From Albifimbria verrucaria (Eukaryota; Ascomycota; Sordariomycetes; Hypocreales; Stachybotryaceae), in the NCBI GenBank assembly GCA_020081605.1, contig JAHREC010000018.1, positions 3,348,001 through 3,412,000 on the forward strand: 64,000 bases of DNA, read 5' to 3'. Position 1 is the stretch's first letter, and each line of letters begins with the position of its first letter. Both the position numbers and the translations under genes were made by a program. A model generated the notes under the pieces. The model was not told the origin of the DNA. It was given only the letters and a program-made list of their open reading frames with translations, and ran no database searches. Positions 23,236-35,701 of the stretch are shown here, piece after piece.

Positions 23236-23972
23236 ATGTCTCCCGGAATGACCCTGTTCTCCGTCCAGGCGATCCTGATCCTCAGCTCCGAGGACGGATC
23301 CCGGATTCTCGCCAAATACTACTCCTCCCCACAACGCTACAGGTATAGATCCTCACCTTCGCCGAGCCCCTACCTACCGTCCATGTGCATTGCAACGGCT
23401 GACAGAGCGCTCTCCAACTATCAGGCAACTCCAAGACCTCTTCCAACCCCTACCCCGATCTCAAGTCACAAAAGGCCTTTGAGAAGGGCCTGCTAGACAA
23501 GACGGCGAAGCAGACCGGAGACATTGTGCTCTACGACAACCGCATCGTCCTGTACAAGCTCGAGTCCGATGTCATGATCTACATTGTCGGCAGCGTCGAC
23601 GAGAACGAAATCCTCCTCTACAACACCATCCTTGCCCTCCGTGACTCTCTCCACCTTCTCTTCAAGTATGCTCCCAGCGCACCACCTCCCCTTTGTCAAT
23701 CCACCCCCATGCGTGCTGACACAGATCCCAGGCAATCCGTGGACAAGAGGACAATCATCGAGAACTACGATCTGGTTTCGCTCGCCATCGACGAGATTGT
23801 CGACGACGGTATCATCCTCGAGACCGACCCCACCATCATCGTACAGCGAGTCAGCCGTGCGCCCACGCAAGACGTGCAACTGGGACGCATCGACCTCAGC
23901 GAGCAGGGTGTCAACAACCTGGCGCAGTTGGGCAAGTCGAAGCTGGCGGACTGGTTAAGGCAGGGTCTGTAA
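23236..23972 (+). CDS. RET3: coatomer subunit zeta
   Basis: This is the small zeta subunit of the COPI coat, which returns cargo from Golgi to ER. Three exons are seen: 23236-23342, 23425-23665 and 23732-23972. The longin-type domain shows FSVQAILILSSEDGSRILAKYY, QTGDIVLYDNRIVLYKLESDVM and YIVGSVDENEILLYN, then LRDSLHLLFK and IIENYDLVSLAIDEIVDDGI after the second intron. Joining exon 1 to exon 2 (GNSKTSSNPYPDLK) needs two more bases, so the C run around 23326-23331 has probably lost bases. The size (about 195 residues) is usual. It is divergent from MCM4 and converges on SUA5 with about 140 bases between stops. Confidence 0.93.
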
Positions 23973-24114
23973 AAGGTGGTTGAGCGAAAGTACTAGAGAT
24001 CAGTGTGTCGTGATTTCCATCACGACTAAAGCGCCTCACGAAAGAGCTACGTTGTCACTTCGGCTGGTGCCGATTACACGAGTATCATAATGAATCTATT
24101 TTCCCCAAAAACGC

Positions 24115-25407
24115 TTATGCTCTAATGTCGGATGCTGCTTTGCGCAGCCTATTCATGACCGCCGCGGCGATGTCAATGCCATCGTCTATCCCATCCACGA
24201 AAATCACATCGGCCCCGCGCCGGTCCAGAGCTCTCAGGGCCGAAAAGAGCCCTGAGCGATTCCTCTAGTGTCCTTGCCCAAATCAATATCTAAAAGTTCG
24301 CCTATGACGTTGCCGTTGCCGTCTAAAAGATCTCCTGCGAAGATGTCAAACGACTCTTCTGATTGTTGCTCGCTTTTATCCTTGGAAGATGATGCTACTT
24401 GCAACTTGCCAGAGTTGAAGCCACCGGCAGCTTTCCAGCGCTGCGTTCGTATAAGGCCTATCCTCCTCTTGGGCTCTGCGGTCCCTGCTGATGATGCCCC
24501 ATTCACTATGGCCTTACCGTTCTCAATATCTTCAAAAGTCACACCGTCTGAGCCAGCTTGATATGTCGATTCGTAGAGAACCACCCTGGCTTTGGGGCTA
24601 TAGTGCTTGTATTTCATTCCGGGCGCCCTCGGAGCTGCTTTGCCTTCCTCGCTTTGATCCTTGTACGCCTTCACAGCGTTCTCCCAGCCTGGACACGCAC
24701 GGAGCTCTTCCATTGCAACACCACCGGGTCGGAGAACGACGGGAGGGTCGCATAAGCCATCGACGACGGTGCTTTCCACACCGACCTGACATATACCTCC
24801 GTCCAGAATGAGTTCTATCCTGCCATCCAGATCGTCCTTGACATGCTGCGCCATGGTGGGCGACGGCTTAGTCGAGGCGTTGGCAGACGGTGCAGCCAGG
24901 GGCACGCCGGCCAGCTTGATGAGTGACAGTGCGAGGGACGAGGAGGGCATTCTGACACCGAACGTCTTGAGCCCAGCTGTGACTTCGGGGGCCAGCCTCG
25001 ATGCCTGGGGTTGGGCAGAAGCATCGTCAGAGGGCCTGGCCAGAAACGCTCTATGAGTGGCCTGTAAATGCTCGGTATCTCGGAGTCCTCGCCTAGGAGG
25101 CCTTGCAGCATGTGTAAGTCAGAGACGTGGACAATGAGAGGGTTGTCCGATGGGCGTCCCTTTGCGGAATATATGCCCTTTACCGAAGCACTCCTGGTAG
25201 CGTCCGCGCCCAGTCCGTACACCGTCTCGGTAGGAAAGGCAACAGGGGTGTTTTTGGTTCTGAGGTATTGCGCCGCATGCTCGAGAGCCTCGATAGCCTC
25301 CCTTGGCTCAGAAGCAACCTGCCACTCATCTAGTCGCGAGGCCCCTTGAGAACTCTTGAAATGTCCGAGCGGGTCCTTGTGAGGACCTTGACGATTTGTG
25401 TTTCCAT
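24115..25407 (-). CDS. SUA5: threonylcarbamoyl-AMP synthase SUA5
   Basis: SUA5 makes threonylcarbamoyl-adenylate from threonine, bicarbonate and ATP, the first step of the t6A modification of tRNAs that read ANN codons. I chose the ATG at 25407 (METQIVKV), the usual start of fungal SUA5. The YrdC domain follows with [38 protein letters not shown] and [13 protein letters not shown]. After it come the linker motif [14 protein letters not shown] and the SUA5 C-terminal domain ending at 24115. The frame slips at 25342-25345 (CCCC on the plus strand), 25007-25010 and 24249-24252; one added base at each restores the family sequence. An in-frame extension upstream of 25407 exists only through the shifted frame, so a mitochondrial form is not supported. 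Confidence 0.93.
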
Positions 25408-25994
25408 GGCCAAGTGTGCTGCCCGCCAGGCAAAGCCACGTGCATGCGCTGGTCTGGATATAAGTCGTGGCGCTGCGCTCTGATGCGCCGATAACAGCAG
25501 CAGGTTGCAACGGCCTCGTGAAATGAAAACGTCCTGCTTGGGGCAAAGGCTTGGACAGTAGCGTGCAACGACCGGGAATAGGGACGGCCGCATGCAAGAG
25601 ATCAGGGCAAAAGTCGTGGGGAGCGAGAGGCCGTTTTGTAATAGTTGATAAAATTTACATGCATATCCAGTTCTGACTCAAGTGAAAAATTTCGGCGCCA
25701 ACGCAAGGCTTCCGCTCACCAAATGGCCGCTCATACAAAGGTCAGGCATTTGCCTCAAAGTAGCAACTGGTGACGAAAGAGCCCAGCGTAGGTGAAGCTT
25801 GGCCTAAACGACCCACTAAAGCTCTGTGCATAACTTTTGGGGCTGCCTTCTTTAGTCACATCATTAACATAATTTACAGTTACAGTAGCAAGGCATGGCT
25901 TCATCATGTTCGAGACGCACCAGCCCACACGCAACATGGCTGCTCAATACTTCATTCTGCCTTGCTGTCATTAAACATGGCTCCGGCATTATTC

Positions 25995-28439
25995 TCAATC
26001 TCTCACTAGACTCCTGGCTTTTCTTCTCTCTTCCTCCGTGAGCACCCACTCAATTCCGCCTTCGTCGCTGTCGGCCATCAACTCCGTCCATTCGTCGTCT
26101 TCCATGTTCGCAACCATCAGCAACTGCGTCACCCTTGAAAACACCTCCCTGACGCCATAGTCTCCTCTTGAAACGATGCCCACAATGGCCGTGAAATCTC
26201 TTTCTATCCGAATGGCACCCAATACTGTCATCTTTCCACTGTACCCTAGAATTCTCTTTTCCAATATCTTGGATAGGTATCGCGCTGTGTTGTCCAAGAG
26301 GTTGCTGAACGTTCCGGAGTCATCAAACGCCCAATAGGCTTCATCAGTTGATCCCATCCGTGCTCGAATCGCCGAGGTACCTGGTCTAGCAGGTCTTCCT
26401 CGTCCTCATCCATTTGCTCTGCGATTTCTGCAAGTTCGTCTTCCGTCAAGGTGTAGTCGGCATCCCGGAAGGTGTCGCTCAGTACAGGACGGAGCCGCAG
26501 CTTGACCACCTGGTGGAAAAGCACTTGAACACCTTCGTTCAGCAGCTCCGTCGTCTTCATGACAAAAGTCGACTCCAACGTCTGCAGTGCATTGGTAACA
26601 AATGCAACGTCTCTCTCAAAGGGAAGGACGCCTTGAGCGCTTCGTCGTTTACTGCGCTGTTTGGTTCGTGCTCTGATATACCCAGCAGACTGTTGATTAT
26701 CCTTCTCAGATATTCATTGGCCATGTCGAGACTGTTGATCAATACAATAAACTGGATGATCTTATCTTCAGGGGAAGCCTCCTTGTATAACAGGCTTCGG
26801 GTAAGCTTCGTCTCTCATCTTGCGCTGTATCATGCCCACGAAATCGGATCCCAATACCCGGCCAATCGTAGGAACCACGGACGCGATCACGTCCCGCTGA
26901 GACGCAGATATAGATCTTTGGATGACTGTGTTAACCATGTACATGACATCGTCGACAGCCAAGATGATGTATGGCGCATTCCCATCCAGCTGCCTGCTAA
27001 GGCTCAAGGATAGTCCACTTGGGTACTCGTCCATCTGGAAAGCCTTCTCCACCGATCGCCGGAAAAAGAAGGTTGACATGATGTTGTAAGGAGTTGTCAG
27101 CTTCCTGATACTTTTCGATACAGATTCGACTTGACCAGTAACTCGGGTATTGTTAATGTGGAGTCCACTGGCATGTCCGGCTCCTAAAGATGATGAGATA
27201 CAGCTAGGGCAGCAAATGCTTGTGGTTGAACTTACCTTGCATTTCGTAGAAAGGAATCGGGTGTACAGCGCCCAACGACCCAGCATGACAGCAATTTCTC
27301 TGAGCAATCCGTCCACTTCCTTCATGTTCACCCCTCATCCTCGCTATCACGGCCTGCGGGCCCGCCGACTGCCGGGGAGTTGACCCTTGGTGTGCCGCCC
27401 CGAGGCGGCTGAGGTAAAGCTCTGTACCAGGAACGAAAAGGGATAGCTCTTGACGTCGGTCAGTTTCCTGTCGATACCTCGCTCGTCACTCCAAGTATCC
27501 AAGATGATGCCGCCTTGGACGTCCGCCTCTATCTGCAACTTCTCAATGACCCGGACCATCTTGCCCGAGCCGTAGTGGCGCTCCACCAAACCACCATGAC
27601 TGTCCACGATCTGGGCAATATGCTCGAAGAGCTTCGTCAGAGCATTAGCATAAAAGAAGCCATCCTTGCGCGTCTGTCCTCCGATGCCATCCTTCAACGT
27701 AGCCCGCGCGGTTCCCGCCACTCCTTGGCAAACGTATTTTCCATATATGTCCAAACCCACATCTGCCCTGTCTATCAGAGGAACAGCTTAAAGAAACGTG
27801 TCACCTTGCCTCCATCGCCTTCTCCAGCTGCCTTCTCAAACTCGCGCAGGAACAGCCCACAGAGCGATTCCCGGGCATTTTCGAGAGTCACCCAGGGCGC
27901 ATCGGGTACTTCGACAGTCGGCACGATGCTTGCAGCGAAGCTTCCTTTTATAATGTCCTCTGGTATTTTACTGGCCCGAGCAAGATAACCAGCTGCCGCT
28001 TCCCAATCCTGCGGTGCACCCATAGACCCAACCACGCCGTGGACACAGGCCTTGAGCTCGGCCACCTGCTCGACAACGCCAAGTGTATCTTCCACACGGC
28101 TTTTCTCCAAGTCGAGTTCCTTTACTTTGTCGCTCAGACGTCCTGCTGTCTCTGCCGCCGTCGACAGCATGTCGTTGCCTACCGATCTCGTAGCGATGAC
28201 TTGGGCACCGAGGCCGGCCCGCAGGAGGTCCAAGCGGCCTAGATCCCAGGACAGGTCTGCTTGCGATGCTATAAGGGCATCCAATCGGGACATTATCGAG
28301 GACTCGCGGGTGTGCAGCGCAGCCAATGCGGCGCGCAGCTCGGTTTCGTTGGTGGCATCTTGAAGGCCATACGTGGGGTTTACGGCGACAGCGTTGTCGT
28401 TGTCCGTGCGAGGAGGACGCCGTTCGGGAGAGCAGACAT
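25995..28439 (-). CDS. COG4: conserved oligomeric Golgi complex subunit 4
   Basis: COG4 is part of the COG tether that captures retrograde vesicles at the Golgi. The likely start at 28439 gives MSALP, which with one added base in the run 28426-28428 continues into the coiled-coil-like N-terminus (ESSIMSRLDALIASQADL). Family landmarks follow: YGKYVCQGV, ALTKLFEHIAQIVDSH, GRWALYTRFLSTKCK, TTPYNIMSTFFFRRSVEKAF, YIILAVDDVMYMVN, and the C-terminal TARYLSKILEKRILGYSGKM. One intron lies near 27185-27235 (K|EPDMPVDS). This is the most broken gene here, with slips at about 27780, 27398-27401, 27331-27334, 27110, 26771-26774 (two bases lost or one gained), 26621-26623 and 26313. The reading resumes with clear COG4 sequence after each. 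Identity is confident; exact borders between slips are not. Confidence 0.9.
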
Positions 28440-28996
28440 TGGCGATGAAAAGGCCCGTCTGGCAGGCGCATAGCTGCTCGAGCTCGACGTTGTGGAAAGG
28501 GGTCCGGCAGCTATACGCGTAGCTTGTCCCAGTGTAGAGTGGTGTTGAGGATAGGTATGGCCCAAGACGTGGGGTGGGTATGCATTTGTACCTACCGCCT
28601 GCTCCCTTGCTGACCTCCCATCGCTCAGAATAGACATACCACCAACTCTCTATCTTTGACTACACATTTTACAGGTTAATTGGATTTTTAGAAACTGTGC
28701 TTATAGTCATTATTGCCATAGTATAGGAAGAGATCTTTTGTTCTACCCTAAGACTCTCTACGCAAAGGCTATGGCCTACTTTTGAAGCTGGCGCTAGCAC
28801 AATGACAGATTACAGTATGTACAACTGCAAGCCAGTTTCTCAACTTCAGCACTGACGTTGGCAACACCGGGAAACTGACAACCGTTCATCTATACCAAAT
28901 TCAGCCGTCAATGCAGGGTATTTCTAATTATGTCTATTCCTTTAGTATCATTCGTTTCTGTCTCTATTCGAGTCAAGCCCTGTTCGGCTCCATGTT
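28440..28996. other. intergenic between COG4 and PMR1
   Basis: This contains the COG4 promoter on the left and the 3' flank of the ATPase gene on the right. The central part (28650-28910) is AT-richer than the genes. No gene is seen. Confidence 0.4.
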
Positions 28997-31900
28997 TTAT
29001 ACAGCCTGGCTATACCCAGGTCCTATGCGCCTCCTCCCATATATCCAATACTTTCGGAACTCATCAGCCCAAAACACCGTGCTACAAAGCAGCACCAGTC
29101 TACCGAGGTCAACAAGTGATAGAGCCTCCGTTTGGAAGACCTCCTGAAGTCCCGGGGCGTAGATGACCAATAGTTGGCACACCAAGCTCAGGGACACTGC
29201 CCAATTGAACAGGTTGTTTGAGAAGAGTCCTACCTCTCCTCGAAGAACTGATTTTGACTCTGAGCGGCAGCTGAGAGCATTAAACATATCGAACAGGACG
29301 AAGCAGGTAAAGGTCATGGTCGTATCGCGGCGTGTTACCATGCCGTCTGACATTTCGTGTTTGTACACAAGCATGGTGCCCATCATGATGATGAACGCAG
29401 ATGTCAGTACTCTCCTAATAAGACCTCGTGTAAGCACGGGGTCGTTGCGCTTCCAGGGCGGTCTATTCATGACATCGGGATCAACTCGCTCCACGCCGAG
29501 CGACTGGGCAGGGGCCCGTCCATAATGATGTCTAATGGAGATCTGTTAGCTATCAAATGCAAGCCGATGGCTACCTTGTGTTAGGACTTACTGATCCAAA
29601 GAATCTGCATCGCGTTGAGAGGTGTCTTCAAACCAAAACAAGTACAGAGAAATACCAAGGCCAAACTCGCTGCGCTGGTGCTCAGCTGAAATGTCAAAAA
29701 GTTTTGAATGTTGTTGAAGATTCCCTTGCCCTCTTCGATAGCCCGGAGGATAGTTGAGAAATCATCGTCAGTCAGAATCATATCTGCGGCTTCTTTAGCC
29801 ACATCGGTTCCGTGGCGACCCATAGAAATGCCAATATCTGCTTTCTTCAACGCAGGCGCATCGTTAACACCGTCACCCGTCATAGCTACAATATCTCCGC
29901 GAGCTTGTAGCGCTCGCACGATCTTCATCTTATGATCAGGATTGGTTCGTGCGAAAATGGTTGTATGTTGAATCGCCTGTGCCAAATCCTCGTCGGACAT
30001 AGCATCGACCTCATCGCCTCTTAACACCGGCTTGACCGTCCCTTGTCCAGATGTGTGTCCACTGGCAACGGCAATCGTCATTCCAAGCTGCTTGCCAATA
30101 GCAAGTGCAGTAGTCTCGGCGTCACCAGTTATCATGATCACCTTGACACCACCTCGCATCAGCCTCCGGATTGAGCGTCCTACGCCAGGTCGAGGAGGGT
30201 CGCTCATTCCCACAAGGCCGGCAAATGTAAGACCCTTGTATAGATCTTCCGGTGACTGGGTCATTGGGCTATCGCTTCGATCAAACCCAGCCGTATCATT
30301 TCGTGCACCTCCTGTGGACCTGCTTCGCGATGACCTCGACACCGCGCCGCTTGCGAATGCCAGGACTCGAAGACCCTTCGATGCCATGGTGTCTGCTGCT
30401 GCAAGTGCTTCTTGACTGCGTGCAGCATCGAGAATAATTTCTCGGCCGCCGCTGTCAATGTAAGAATCGCATGCTGCTAGGACCTTCTCGACCGATCCCT
30501 TCATATACGCAAACTCCTTTTCGGTCCTAGAATCGGCACCGATAGTTACTCCCATCCACTTGCGCTCGGAACTGAATGGCGTCTCACTAATCCGCGGACC
30601 AAGAGATTCTCGAATGTCATGCTCCCGGAACTTATCCAAGAGGTCCAACATGGCCACATCAGTCGGTTGGCCAACCCACCTAGTAAAGGTTGTGGGCTCT
30701 TCACGGCCGAGTGTGGATGACAGGACAGCAGTCGTTCCAGCTCCTGTTTCCTTCATCGCAAGACGACCATTGTTGGCAATATTTCCGATGCGCAAGATGC
30801 GCAAGCTCGCTTGATTGGTCTTCGCCTCCAGTGTATCGCTGTCAGACCCAATATCCAAGGCTTCACCCGTGCCAAAGTACCACATCTTTGTCGTTGTCAT
30901 ATGGTTGGTGGTGAGAGTTCCTTAAGCGCACTGTCAGTATAGCTCACTACAGCCCAGAATCACGGATCATACCAGTTTTGTCAGTGCAAACAACATTGAC
31001 TGAGCCAAGAGTCTCAACTTTGGGCATCCTACGGACAATTGCATTGTGCCTGGCCATTCTGTGAACTCCCAATGCCAGCGTGACGGTTACAATAATGGGC
31101 AGACCCTCGGGAATGGCGGCGACTGCTAGGGAGATGGATATGGTGAAAATGTCCAGTAGTTTCTTGCCTTGGAGCCATCCGACGAGTGAAATGAGACCAA
31201 TGACCACAAATGAAGCTTTGCTAAGTTGTGACCCTAACTCATCCATTGAGAGCTGAAGTGGCGAGCGGGGCTCTCTGTCCCCGATACGCTTGTGGCGATT
31301 GTACCGAATTGTGTGCTGCCTCCAGTAGCGAAAACGATGCCCTGTCCATGTCCTGACTTGACCAGTGTTCCCATGTACGCAATATTGTTCTTGCTGTCGC
31401 TGACCTCACGATCTTGGTGCATGGCAGGTGAAAGAGACCCGTTGCTTGAGAATTGACCAAGTCCAGGTGTGAAAACCGCTTGGGAACGTGCATCGGCGGT
31501 GACCCTGACTGGCTCCGTTTCGCCGGTAAGATTTGAAGCATCTATCGTGAGATCGGCAGCCTTGGTGACGCGGATATCGGCCGGTATACGATCGCCCGTG
31601 GTAAAAAGTACCAAATCGCCCGGTACAAGCTGAGATGCCATGACTTTCGATGACGTTGCTTCCAGGGCATCCTCGACCGGTGTGCTTGTGCCTGACACGC
31701 CAATATTTTGGGTTTCGGCATTGCCATTAGGCCAGGCCTTCGGCAAGTTCGATGGTTTGGAGGGCCCGCGGACTAGGTGGGCATGGTTTGGGACAAGATG
31801 GTTCAGGGCCTCTATTGACTTCTCGGATCGGTATTCTTGAACGAACCCGACGGTCACAACAATGGTGACTGCCACGGTGATACTAAGGGCATCGTCCATA

Positions 31901-32410
31901 TTGCCAAGGAGCATGGAGGCTCCAGCTGATACCAGAAGTAACGCGATGAGTGGCTCTTGGAATTGCTTCACGAAGCGCAACCACAGGGGCTCCGGGGGCT
32001 CGTGTGGGATTTCGTTAGGGCCATGATCACGAAGTCTGTTCAGGGCCTCGGTCGCCGTGAGGCCATGGGTTAAGGAGGTTCGCAGTCGCGCAGCAGTTTC
32101 GCTCGGTGTTGCAAAGGAAAAATCGTCGGCGACGCTCTATGTTTTGTGATCAGAATTGGCTCGCGAAAATGTTGCAGGGGCTAAGATTGGCACCTACTCG
32201 TGCATGCGCCGACGTTGTCCTGACATGGCGGGAAGGCCTAGAAGGACTGGGAGACCTTTCATCCTCGAAAGGCTTATTCGAGTGACCAACAATCAGGGGA
32301 TATTTGCTGTGGGCAGAAGTGAGTCGGCGTGGGACCCTTCGCGTCCCTGCCATGGCAGCTGCATCGTTGTCGCTAGATTGGATAGTTATCGATGGGACGG
32401 AGAGGTGCAC
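28997..32410 (-). CDS. PMR1: Golgi P-type Ca2+/Mn2+-transporting ATPase, PMR1 type
   Basis: This pump fills the Golgi with Ca2+ and Mn2+, needed for glycosylation and sorting. Translation from 32410 gives a Ser/Arg-rich cytosolic tail (a second ATG lies at about 32353). A first intron separates the tail from [19 protein letters not shown]2A-type motifs in order are LTGETEPV (actuator), [13 protein letters not shown] (Ca2+ site in M4), VCTDKTG|TLTTN (phosphorylated Asp, cut by an intron at about 30921-30975), [46 protein letters not shown] and the last membrane helices. A further intron is near 29531-29590. The frame slips at 31279-31282 and 29511-29514. PMR1 fits better than the vacuolar PMC1 type because the loop sizes and motifs match the secretory-pathway class. 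Confidence 0.93.
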
Positions 32411-33756
32411 ATTGCCTGTGGGTGGCTAGGATGCGCCGGACGTCATACGTGCATGGAACAGCAGCGAATAGGTCTCCGTGATACCTAGGCGTATTAGTTG
32501 CGCAGAAACCAAAGTGTTGGTACCAAATGAAAGTTGCTTGTCATAACGGTCATCCGAGAACTAGAAGTAAGGAAAAAGTGTCGAGATCGATACGTGGTGA
32601 TGTAGCTATAATTAAGCTAATCCAGTCTCGGCTGTGAGCCAGGACCAGGGAGGTCAACCCAAAAGGACAAGCTTCACCGTGTCGGAGGACCGTCTCCATA
32701 CCAAATGTGGCGCAGGAGTCCACCAAGCCCACCATTGGGAGATTCCCAAATGGCTTACATGGGTAAAGCCGTTGCGACGTCGTAACTACGTCGTCGATGA
32801 AGTAAACTACTCGAGTATCTAAGCGTCCTTACTCCGGCTCATAATTATTTTAGTATAGAGACACATTGCAAATCGCTAGTGGTTTGAAACCCTGCCGGAT
32901 GACAAATGAAGGATGTGACAATAGGAGGGCTGAATCTCAGTCATCCGTAACCGACAGGCCATCTAAGGGTGGCCCCTTATCGCTTACACGGCCAACGATG
33001 GTTGGGGCGGCCACTTTGCCAAGCCAAGCCAGACCAAAGTCCACAGAAAGGCAACGACAGGCGGAACTCCCTCCTAAAGGTAGAGCACGTAAAGTAAGAA
33101 GGTTGAAAAAGAAAAAAAGAGAGAAAAAGAAAAGAAACAAGAGACAGACAAAAACCCCATTAACAACCGCAACAAACTCATACCAGTAGATCTGGAAATA
33201 TCTATGGGCGTACACATCCTAAACTCTAGGGTAGGCGCCTGGCGCCGACGACAAAATCGCCGGAATCGGAAAATCCTAATCCGGTCAATCATTGCTTGGC
33301 ACCTCCGGCGTAGGTACCTCTTACGTGAAGCCACCGTTCCCAGCCACGCCATTTAGTCACCTCAAGATCGACTCCTCGACGCTCAAACCTGGTTTCTACA
33401 TCCACGTTTGCTTCTAATCGCGCCCGCGCTCATCACTGTCGTCGCCGCCAACAGCGCGCGCCCTGTTTAAAAGCACGTTTCTCTACGTGCCGCCGGGATT
33501 TTTTTCGCTTCATGTCTTTGCGCTGTCACCTCCGCGCGTGAAGCAGATACCGCCACAGTTTTGGCGCCGCTTGTTTACCCGACCGCAACGCGCTCCGCAC
33601 CTCTTGCTCACTGTTTACCCACGCACGCTGCATCGCGCCCACCCAACACCCAGTCGCGATCGCACCTCTTACTTGACCTACCGCTCGCTCTCGGAGCCTT
33701 GTTCGGCGTCCACGTAACCATTCACTCACAGTCCCAACGGGACCCGCGCATCCGTC
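32411..33756. promoter_or_regulatory. divergent PMR1 / RAD21 intergenic region
   Basis: This is 1.35 kb between outward-facing genes. Near RAD21 there are G1/S-type words: TTTTGGCGCC (33559-33568), which resembles an SBF/E2F core, ACGCGC at 33588-33593, and its reverse complement GCGCGT at 33534-33539. A purine-rich tract (GAAAAAGA type) runs 33104-33150. No gene is seen. Confidence 0.5.
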
Positions 33757-35701
33757 ATGCTCTACCCTAATGAAGCTTTGGTGACGGACGTGGCCCTCGG
33801 GCCCGTCTGGGCATCGGCCAAGCAGGGCAGTAAGCTGTCCAAGAACCATGTTTTGCAATCCAATGTTGCCAACAGTGTCGCGAAGCTCATGTCGGCGAGT
33901 CAATGGCCCATTAGCTTGCGTCTTCACGCCCACATGTTGCTTGGTGTCGTGAGAATCTATCAACGCAAGACGCGATATCTATTGGATGACTGCAATGAAG
34001 CTCTGCTTAAGATCAAGATGGTTTGTCTACACACCCAACGCGTATGAATCAAGACTGGCGCTAACCATGACAGGCTTTTCGCTCAACTGGAAACAACGAC
34101 ATGGCCGTTCATCTTCAAATCGCGAATCGCGAAGCTCTTCTTCTCCCAGACAAGATCACACCATACGATAACCTGGACCTGCCACCCCCACCTGATGCAT
34201 CATGGCTGCTTTCACAGGTAGACGACGTCACTGCTACGCCCGTTGGCCGAAAAGGTCGCGTCAGTAACATGCGCGACATTAACCTGCAAGAGGAGTTCGA
34301 CAACAGCCAATTCCTACAGGAAAGCAACGGAATTGATGAGGATGCGCTTGCTCCAATGGAAGATCTGGAGCTTGAATTGGATTTTGGTATTGATATTGAA
34401 GGAGACCCTAGCCAGAGCATCGAAATTGGACGAGATGCGCCAGCACCTGGCCCGGTGGAGGACGATGTTTTCAGTGAATTGGACATCATGCCCCGCCACA
34501 AGGACCTCCCCGAAGGAGAAGCTTCCACTGCTATTGGCTTCGGAGACGATGGCATCCGGATTGCGGACGAAGAGGGTGACATAGCGATGGGTGACGACGA
34601 CTTTCAGTTCAACGCTGGTGATCAATCGACGATGGCTGCCATTTCCGCTGGCCCCGAAATGCAGCGTGCCAGGATTTCCGAGTCGCCCTTGTCTGACATC
34701 GACGAACAGTTTGCCAAGGAAGTTGAAGCGGAGTACACGGCACACAACACCGATCTCTACGAACCACAGGAGGATGCTGAGCGCACCCTTGTTCGTCGAC
34801 CGGCCCAGCGCGCACGAAAGCAAAAGCTTCTGATGCCCGATGACGAAATCGCTCTGTCCAGCACGCACATCAAGCAACAGCAAGTAGACAGGAAGAACAT
34901 CATCAAGCCTGCATCGTTCCTTCCTCGAGACCCCTCCTGCTGTCATTGATGGAAATGCAGAAGAACGGTGGATTCGTGTCTTCTATCATTCTGGAGGGAA
35001 GAAGCGCCGCATGGGCACCAGAACTCCGTGGTATCTTGTCCTTGGACAGCGTTCGTGAGGCCAACGAGCTCAAGCGAAAGCGAGACAGCGGAATTGCCGA
35101 TGTGGAGAGCGACCATGGTGCTACCAAGTCACCCCGCCTCGAGATTGGCGACGACACCGACTTTACTATTACCGGTAACGACCCGGCAGACCAGACTCTA
35201 GGTGGAGACGGCACCATCTTGGACATTCCTGCCGACGAGACCCTCATCCATGGACAGGATGACGATATGGGCAGGGATGCCGGAAGCCCTATGCCTGCAT
35301 TCGACGACACAACCGCGCCTCTCGTTCACCCTGCCGACAGCGGCCCTGTTTCTCTCGGCACTAGGCACGCGGTGCACATACTTCGCGACATCTTTGGCTC
35401 CGAAGCTGCCAACAGCGCAGAGAAGAGGAAGAAGTCGACGGTGGTGTTCCAAGATCTTGTGACGGAAGGAGAGACCACCAAGGCAGAGGCGACTAAGATG
35501 TTCTTTGAGTGCCTGGTGCTTGCTACCAAGGACGCGCTTAAGTTGGACCAAGGCCCTGGTCTGGGCGACCCCATCCGTGTACGAGGAAAGCGAGGCTTGT
35601 GGGGAGATTGGGCTGAGCGTGAGGCCGGTGGTGAAATTTCGAACCAAAATGAGCCGGAGCCCGCTGCAGTCAGCGCCCCTGCTGTTGCCGTCGAGGCTTA
35701 A
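33757..35701 (+). CDS. RAD21: cohesin alpha-kleisin subunit (RAD21/SCC1)
   Basis: This subunit bridges the SMC1/SMC3 heads of cohesin and is cut by separase at anaphase. The exons are 33757-34020 and 34074-35701. The N-terminal kleisin domain contains SKLSKNHVLQSNV and GVVRIYQRKTRYLLDDCNEAL, then NREALLLPDKITPYDNL and DINLQEEFDNSQF. An acidic middle and a C-terminal winged helix follow (LMEMQKNGGFVSSI; QDLVTEGETTKAEATKMFFECLVLA). One slip at 34931-34934 (CCCC) breaks the protein at RDP|LLLSLMEM. The first 25 residues (MLYPNEALVTD) differ from the FYSE-type start common in RAD21, so the N-terminus may be divergent or locally mis-read. The meiotic paralogue REC8 is less likely, given the close match of the central and C-terminal blocks to RAD21. 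Confidence 0.88.
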
